Assembly: GCA_025057995.1 (NCBI GenBank)
Contig: JANXEW010000001.1
Coordinates: 186,001 to 250,000 of the forward strand
Reading direction: 5' to 3'
Length of the DNA: 64,000 nucleotides
Origin: Thermofilaceae archaeon
GTDB lineage: Archaea > Thermoproteota > Thermoprotei > Thermofilales > Thermofilaceae
The notes below the pieces were generated by a model. The model saw nothing but the letters and a program-made list of their open reading frames with translations, made no database searches and was not told the DNA's origin. Shown here one piece after another: positions 58,562 through 64,000 of this stretch. A program made the position numbers and the translations under genes. The first letter of the stretch is position 1. The number at the start of each line of letters is the position of its first letter.

Positions 58562-61239
58562 TAAAGGTGTTTAAAAGACTGTTATGTCTCCTCTTGTTCT
58601 TGCCTCTGTTATTCAACCTTTCGCCAGCGGCGGGGGAAGGTTTAGGAGTTCGAGAAGTTAAAGTCTTTAACCCGTTGCCAATCCCTTACACTGACCTCGT
58701 TTCGCTGGATCTCAACTTCATTGAAGGAGAAGCATACAACGGGACGCTCTCAGTATTAGACCCAGCTGGTGTTCGCCTCCCAGCCCAACTCGTAAACTGT
58801 ACCTTCTACCCTAGCGGCTACTATCGCAGTTGTAGACTACTGTTCCCTGTAAAAGTTCCTCCATTTAACTCTTCAAGGTATACTCTAGTCTATCACTCTA
58901 CCCCGTTAAAGCGCGACAACGGTCCCACAGGAAACCTTACCGTCACTTTCGCTAACTTAACTTTAATAGCCTTCAACGCGACAAGCTCTTACGCTGTCAA
59001 CGTAACGAGAGGCTTAGTAATTAGAGGACCGGGGTATCTTGCTGTTTTCAACAACTCAACGCTGTTACGTTTAAGCTTCACCGACACAGGAGTCAACCTA
59101 GTTTTCACGGACTGGCCGTTCGCCGGATTCATCACCCTCGCCAAAGGTAGCATCGTCTCAAGCGGGTATGACCTATCCTCCTGTAAAGTAGAGCTGCTGC
59201 TTAACGGATCTTTACTCGCGAAAGTTAAGCAAGTATGTTCCAACAGGAACATAACCGTTAAACAAGTGTTCACGTTTACGAGCCTAGGGCCTCTAGTGAG
59301 GATTGACGCTGAGATTGATGGTATAAGAGAAGGCATCGTCTACTTTCCATACTTGAGGATTCCCTCAGGATCCTTTACTCAAGCGTTCATCAACGGTAGC
59401 TCGGTCGAAGCTACGAAAGAACGCAGCTTCGTCCCAGCTCCAAGGTGGGTTGGGTTAAGAGGAAGTAGGGAGTGGCTGGTTCTAGCGGTTAATTTCACGA
59501 CCCTTAGAGCGAGGGAGTTGATTGAATCGTTGAATTCAACAGTTTGGAAAGCCTATGTGAACGAAACTATCGCCGCGAGGAGGGCGTTCTACGAGCGAAT
59601 GCTAAAGCTACACACTAACTTTTCTCGCTTGCTTAGCGCTAGCGAACTAGTGGCAACTGGCAGGTACAATACGACGGCTTTACTGCTCGAGGCACGTTTC
59701 CTCGAGAAAGAGAGAGCCTACCTTGATGCCCTTCTAGACAACGTCACCACGATCCTAGAGAAGCCCGAGCGGAAGCCGTATCGACTCCTACTGGTTCCGA
59801 GGGAGGGGGTGATCAACTTAGCATACCAGCTGACCGGTAAACCTCAGCCCACGAGAATTACCCTGCTACTCGCTATGGTAGACGGAGATCCTCAAGCTTG
59901 GATTAGAAAAGAGTTACTCAAAGGGGTGGTCGACTTAGCTGTCAGTTATGCTCCTGTTTCAGCGAAACTAAATTCGCCGGAGGAGACGATAGTTGACGAC
60001 TACATAGTTGTGAGCGCTGACGTAAGTTCAGTAAGCAAGTTGAGTAACGTGAGTTTAAGCCTCGAGTACCCGAGGAAAGCTTTCACCCTCGTGGAGGGAA
60101 AGAGCAAGGTAAACTTCACTAGCTTAGAGGGGGTCCACAGGATTCAGTGGGTTTTGAAAGCGATGTATGAAGGGGAATGGACTCTACTACTCAACGTAAC
60201 CAGCTCTTGGGGTTCTCTAGTAGCTAAACGCGCGATTAACGTGTCCCTTCCCCCCATCGTCCCCAAGATCGTAATCCCACGAAACTTCAACGTTACGATC
60301 ACCTGTGTTGACGCCAGAGGTAGATCGCTCGCAGGCTACCTTGTCAACCTGTACGAAAACTCTACACATACTCTCGCGGCAGCCGGGTTCACGAACGAGA
60401 GTGGTCTAATAAGGTTCCTTAACTTGAGCGCAGGAGTCTACAGGCTAGAAGTTACGGATGGTCTCCACAGTTCGTGGTCCACGTTGCTCGTATACTCTAA
60501 TAGGAACATCGCTTTAAAAGTAGGTTTAGTCAGTTTAAAAGTTAGAGTTTTGATCGCTGAGGCAGAACCTTTACCGCAAGCAGCTGTCTACGTTAGAGAC
60601 GAGGAGGGACGCATCGCATGTACCGGCTTTACCGATAGGAACGGTGTCACCGTTTGTGAAACATTGCCTCGAGGAAACTATACTGTCTCTGTAAGATGGC
60701 AGGGCTCTATCGCAGGCAGTGCCAGAGTGACGCTCGTCAACGACACGGAAGTCTTGTTGCAAGGCCTCGTTAAAAGGGTTACAATCTACGTCGACCTTGG
60801 TGGGAAGCCAGCTAGTGGAACTTTGATCACCGTACACTCTGCAACGGGTACGCTTGTAACTACAACTCGTACAGATGAGAGAGGCATAGCCGTCCTCTAC
60901 CTTCTACCAGGTCCTTACAGGTTCACGGCGAGCAAGGGTCAGTACACTGTAACGAGGATGACGGACGTGAGAGTTGAACAATACATACGCTTGGAACTCG
61001 GTCTCTCTCTCAGTTTATGGGTTCTCATAGCAGTAACAACGGTTCTATGGTTTGCGATGGCTTACGCCTGGCACCGTAAAACAAGCTTTGTTTACAGGGA
61101 AAGAGAAAGGTATAGGCGATTACTTCAACGTCTTGAAGAGTTGTACAATAGAGGTGAGGTTGAGGAGCGTTTCTACCTAAAGCTTAAACAAGAGTACGAG
61201 GATAAACTCAACGAGTTGAGTAGAGGTGAAGCTCTATGA
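58558..61239 (+). CDS. Large surface protein with DUF2341-like and Ig-like domains
   Basis: An 893-residue surface protein. It has a signal peptide (residues 1-25), a DUF2341-like N-terminal domain (VRLPAQLVN with the VPPFNSSRYTLVY line), a helical region (about 310-395), and three carboxypeptidase-regulatory-like Ig repeats (about 575-800: GLIRFLNLSAGVYRLEV, GVTVCETLPRGNYTVSV, GIAVLYLLPGPYRFTA). A membrane helix (about 820-840) follows, then a cytoplasmic SHOCT-like coiled tail (LQRLEELYNRGEVEERFY). More than 20 N-x-S/T sequons suggest glycosylation. It overlaps both neighbours by 4 bases. Confidence 0.78.
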   Translation: MIKVFKRLLCLLLFLPLLFNLSPAAGEGLGVREVKVFNPLPIPYTDLVSLDLNFIEGEAYNGTLSVLDPAGVRLPAQLVNCTFYPSGYYRSCRLLFPVKVPPFNSSRYTLVYHSTPLKRDNGPTGNLTVTFANLTLIAFNATSSYAVNVTRGLVIRGPGYLAVFNNSTLLRLSFTDTGVNLVFTDWPFAGFITLAKGSIVSSGYDLSSCKVELLLNGSLLAKVKQVCSNRNITVKQVFTFTSLGPLVRIDAEIDGIREGIVYFPYLRIPSGSFTQAFINGSSVEATKERSFVPAPRWVGLRGSREWLVLAVNFTTLRARELIESLNSTVWKAYVNETIAARRAFYERMLKLHTNFSRLLSASELVATGRYNTTALLLEARFLEKERAYLDALLDNVTTILEKPERKPYRLLLVPREGVINLAYQLTGKPQPTRITLLLAMVDGDPQAWIRKELLKGVVDLAVSYAPVSAKLNSPEETIVDDYIVVSADVSSVSKLSNVSLSLEYPRKAFTLVEGKSKVNFTSLEGVHRIQWVLKAMYEGEWTLLLNVTSSWGSLVAKRAINVSLPPIVPKIVIPRNFNVTITCVDARGRSLAGYLVNLYENSTHTLAAAGFTNESGLIRFLNLSAGVYRLEVTDGLHSSWSTLLVYSNRNIALKVGLVSLKVRVLIAEAEPLPQAAVYVRDEEGRIACTGFTDRNGVTVCETLPRGNYTVSVRWQGSIAGSARVTLVNDTEVLLQGLVKRVTIYVDLGGKPASGTLITVHSATGTLVTTTRTDERGIAVLYLLPGPYRFTASKGQYTVTRMTDVRVEQYIRLELGLSLSLWVLIAVTTVLWFAMAYAWHRKTSFVYRERERYRRLLQRLEELYNRGEVEERFYLKLKQEYEDKLNELSRGEAL

Positions 61240-64000
61240 GGAAGCACCTCGTTTTACTGGCATTCGCACTCCTCTATTCTGTAATAGCGACAGCTGAACC
61301 TCAAGTCCAACTGATTGTAGCCGCGAGGGAGTACCCTAGTGGAAAACCGCTAGCAGGAGTCAAGTTCAACGTGACCCTATGGTTAGACGGGAGAGTACAG
61401 AGCTTTAGAGTAACAACAAATCGCGTCGGCGTGTGGACCATCAGACTGCCCGATGTCCCTCGGGAAGCTTACCTGCTTGGACTTTCCATCGGGCCGAGCA
61501 ACTACACTGGTTTCCGCCAGCCCCGACCCTCCGTGCTCGTAAGAGTTGCAGACGTTGTCGTAGAGGAGGTCGACTACAGGTCTTCCTTCGAACAGGGGCG
61601 CAACGTGACCGCCTACACTGAGTTCAGGATACCTTTGCTGGTTTCACGTGAGGGTAACGCTAGCATCATCAGATTTGGCGTATGGCTGGCTCCAGGAAGG
61701 CCGGTAAACGTTACCTCCCTCGATCCTGTTACGCGGAGGCCGGTAAGGCTTTCCGTGAAACCGGGAGTCCCCATCATAACTAGAGGTTTCTTCCTATCCT
61801 ACCTTGTGCCCGTAGGGTATCCCGTTCTTGTTTCAGCTGATACAACTCTAGCAGAGGTCAGGCAGTTGAGGTTCTGGATTTCGAATGAAACTAGCGTCGT
61901 CCCATGGTCTTACTACGCTGCAGAAGCCTTCCTTAAATGGCAGCTGAGCACGGTTGATGAATCCCTTAAACAGCTAGAATCTATCGGCTACTCCACAGAC
62001 GAGTTTAGAAGGGAGGCTGGAGTTCTTAGAGTTCTAGCTCAACAAGCCCTCTTCTTCTTTGAGCGGGGCAACTACACTTCAGCGGTTGGAGCCCTTTTAA
62101 GCCTCGTTAACGGAGCCAACTCGTTGAAAAGTCGTGTTGAAGGGTTATTCAGTTATTCTCAAATAGCTGCGCTCGGGATAATCCTTCTCACTCTCTCTTT
62201 CGCGCATACTTTCTCGATGCTCTTCTTCGAGCGTGGGAAAAGCCTCTACACAATGAGGCTAGCATTGCTCACAGGTTTCCTTCTAGCAGCTACGTTATTG
62301 TCCCCTACTATGAGACTAGCTATCGCTGGTCTGCTAGGCGCGCTCGGCATCCCGCTAGCCATTCTAGACATCCCGACGGTCGTTGCGGGCACCCTCGTAA
62401 TGGGCTTTCTAGCTTACGGGCTTCTCATGTTGGTTTCGTTAGCAGCTGGTCCCGTCAGAGGCTTCTGGCTTTACCTAGCTATCCGCTACATGAAGTCCAA
62501 GCGTTTAAGGACGATACTTGTCTTATCGTCCATGACTCTTGTTATAGCCTCTACTCTCGCTGTCTCAGGAGTTACACTGGGTATAACCTCAACCGCTAAA
62601 ACGGGTAGGGGTGCTGGCTTCTATGGTTTAGACATTGAGGTAAACACTATACGGCGACCTATGGGTTTAAACAGCACTGAAGTAGAGTGGCTTAAGGCTA
62701 CAATCAACGCAACTGATGTTGGTCTAATGGCAACGGTCCCCCCGACGTACATTGGGGTTCTAGTAAGCGGGCGCGAGTCCCAGACAATGATTTTATCGTA
62801 TTTAGTGGCCCTCGACATACCGTTTGCAGTACGTCACTTCAACCTGACCGCAGCTGTTTACGAAGGAAGATTGCCTAGAACTGGAGCTGTAGAAGTTATA
62901 CTGCCTAAAGGGTTCGCTGAAACGATAAAGGTCGGCGATAACGTTTGGCTTTTCTTTGCTCAACCTAGCGCGACAGGACCCCCCTCTCCCGCAGGACCCG
63001 TATGGGACACGCCCGTGAAAGTCGTCGGCTTCTTCGACCCTATGGTGTTAAACTCAACCCTAGACCCAGAGCTTAGACCACTCTTCGGCGACCTCTCTCG
63101 AGTGAACTTCATGGTTATAGCTCCTTACGAACCCTTCGCAAGGCGTCTCTCCACTTCTCGTTTATGGCTTCTGACAAAGGACTTGACGACTGTCAGGTTG
63201 ACGGCTGAGTTAACGTTCTCGACGTTGCCGGTCACCGTACATGTTCTCGAGGGATCAAAGGTTACGACCTATGAGAGAACTGCGCAAGTCTCCTTTAGGG
63301 GTGCTGAAGCCATTGTGCTCTTGGTCGTGGCGGCTTTAATGAACGCCAGCGTAATGCTCGGTCACGTGGAAGATAGGCGTAAAGAGGTCTACACGATGGC
63401 GACACTCGGAGCCGATCCGAAAGGGTTGTTCAATTCTATGCTCGTCGAGGCTTCAATCATAGGCATCATAGCCTCGTACTTAGGATGGCTCCTAGCTCCA
63501 TTGATTAACACAGTTCTTGGAGCTCTCGGCTACCTAATCAGCGGACAACCAGTTAGCGCGACACCCTTACCGGTTGAAAGTCTCTTTTATGCGTCTGGCG
63601 TAGGCTTAACCGTTACGCTCGTCTCAGCTTACATACCATCTAGGAGAGCGAGTGGTTTATCTAGGATGGGAAGAGAGGAGAGGAAGGTCATCTCCACTAG
63701 CGAGCTGAAGGTTGTTGGAGGGATCGCCGTCTACGAGTTACCGATAAGAGTGTCCATATTTGAGAGCGAAGGCCTATACAGGTATCTAAAGGAGATACTC
63801 CCCAAGAAGGACATTATAGGTGAAGAGGTGTACTTGGACGGTACTTTCGCCATCTCTTTCGCCATTCTCCCACCACACATGAGGGGAGCCTTTGTTACCT
63901 GCCGTCTAAGGACTGTTAAACGGGGAGACAGCCTAATACTACAACTGGAGGTTCCAGAAGAGTACAAAAGCTATATGTACTTGAGTGACGTAATCTACGC
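61236..64000 (+). CDS. FtsX/MacB-type ABC permease with extracytoplasmic domain (partial)
   Basis: Reading from ATG 61236, the frame is open to the window end with no stop (over 920 codons), so the C-terminus is missing. It has a signal peptide (about 1-19), an extracellular domain with an Ig-like start, a block of TM helices (about 308-332, 345-360, 366-385, 388-410), then an FtsX core: TM (LVLSSMTLVIASTLAVSG), a MacB-like periplasmic domain, and three more TM helices near 690-805 (RGAEAIVLLVVAALMNAS, IIGIIASYLGWLLAPLIN, SGVGLTVTLVSAYIPSRRAS). FtsX-type subunits transmit ATPase motion. No ATPase is seen here; it may follow downstream. Confidence 0.75.
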   Translation, partial: MRKHLVLLAFALLYSVIATAEPQVQLIVAAREYPSGKPLAGVKFNVTLWLDGRVQSFRVTTNRVGVWTIRLPDVPREAYLLGLSIGPSNYTGFRQPRPSVLVRVADVVVEEVDYRSSFEQGRNVTAYTEFRIPLLVSREGNASIIRFGVWLAPGRPVNVTSLDPVTRRPVRLSVKPGVPIITRGFFLSYLVPVGYPVLVSADTTLAEVRQLRFWISNETSVVPWSYYAAEAFLKWQLSTVDESLKQLESIGYSTDEFRREAGVLRVLAQQALFFFERGNYTSAVGALLSLVNGANSLKSRVEGLFSYSQIAALGIILLTLSFAHTFSMLFFERGKSLYTMRLALLTGFLLAATLLSPTMRLAIAGLLGALGIPLAILDIPTVVAGTLVMGFLAYGLLMLVSLAAGPVRGFWLYLAIRYMKSKRLRTILVLSSMTLVIASTLAVSGVTLGITSTAKTGRGAGFYGLDIEVNTIRRPMGLNSTEVEWLKATINATDVGLMATVPPTYIGVLVSGRESQTMILSYLVALDIPFAVRHFNLTAAVYEGRLPRTGAVEVILPKGFAETIKVGDNVWLFFAQPSATGPPSPAGPVWDTPVKVVGFFDPMVLNSTLDPELRPLFGDLSRVNFMVIAPYEPFARRLSTSRLWLLTKDLTTVRLTAELTFSTLPVTVHVLEGSKVTTYERTAQVSFRGAEAIVLLVVAALMNASVMLGHVEDRRKEVYTMATLGADPKGLFNSMLVEASIIGIIASYLGWLLAPLINTVLGALGYLISGQPVSATPLPVESLFYASGVGLTVTLVSAYIPSRRASGLSRMGREERKVISTSELKVVGGIAVYELPIRVSIFESEGLYRYLKEILPKKDIIGEEVYLDGTFAISFAILPPHMRGAFVTCRLRTVKRGDSLILQLEVPEEYKSYMYLSDVIY

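Noticed and set aside
1-64000. CRISPR array, transposase or integrase
   Set aside because: No regular repeat-spacer array and no transposase or integrase gene was seen on either strand.

Overview
The window is a 64 kb piece of an archaeal chromosome, most likely a hyperthermophilic member of the Thermoproteota (Crenarchaeota). The basis is gene content: archaeal GatD/GatE, TFB, an RPC34/TFE-beta-like protein, Rpo11 (RpoL), a probable Rpo8 (RpoG), Csl4, GAR1, aRF1, S8e, S30e, SRP19, archaeal CCA enzyme, archaeosine TGT, an Sm-like protein, superoxide reductase and several GH57 enzymes. Many genes have a TATA-like A/T box about 24-30 bases before the start codon and no Shine-Dalgarno sequence, which suggests leaderless mRNAs. 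Inside operons, ATGA/GTGA-type overlaps are common. A placement near Thermofilum is possible but is only an impression.

Layout. 1-6.9 kb: partial ECF-type membrane protein (-), SfsA (-), YbaK-like deacylase, radical SAM protein, a VapBC pair with a palindromic operator, a ThiF/MoeB-like E1 enzyme, an MFS carrier (-) and endonuclease III. 6.9-15.4 kb: a 7-TM protein coupled to a winged-helix protein, a NEW3-type surface protein with an ABC exporter, superoxide reductase, a second ABC-2 exporter, a ferritin-like/VIT1 iron protein and a SWIM zinc-finger protein. 15.5-22.6 kb: DedA protein and an alpha-glucan block (GT4/5 glycogen-synthase-like protein and three GH57-fold proteins, one of which has lost its catalytic residues). 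22.7-31.2 kb: a large polytopic transporter-like protein with striking patchwork codon use, a PD-(D/E)XK nuclease, an HDAC-family deacetylase, a membrane-tethered winged-helix regulator, an enolase-superfamily epimerase, a small membrane protein and an Hrq1/MrfA-like helicase.

31.2-48.3 kb is the information-processing core. A six-gene minus-strand operon runs gar1-tfb-TFE-beta-like-thpR-cca-kinase. Diverging from it are aRF1, a METTL5-like methyltransferase, Csl4, a DUF2067-like protein, Rpo11, an RNase III-like protein and a NUDIX hydrolase. Then come Rpo8 (-), the Sm protein with arcTGT, PAC2 (-), S8e (-), SRP19, GatE-GatD (-), S30e (-) and tRNA-Lys(CTT).

48.3-52.8 kb, directly after the tRNA, is an A/T-richer cassette of glycosyltransferases and a UDP-galactopyranose-mutase-like flavoprotein, probably for a surface glycan. 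53.3-54.7 kb holds an ArsR-like regulator, a small membrane protein, a 45-residue peptide and the broken remains of a repetitive polymer-forming-type protein. After several small hypotheticals, a probable C/D box sRNA and a GH127 arabinofuranosidase (-), the window ends in a three-gene operon: coiled-coil protein, Ig-like surface protein and FtsX-type permease. The permease runs off the end.
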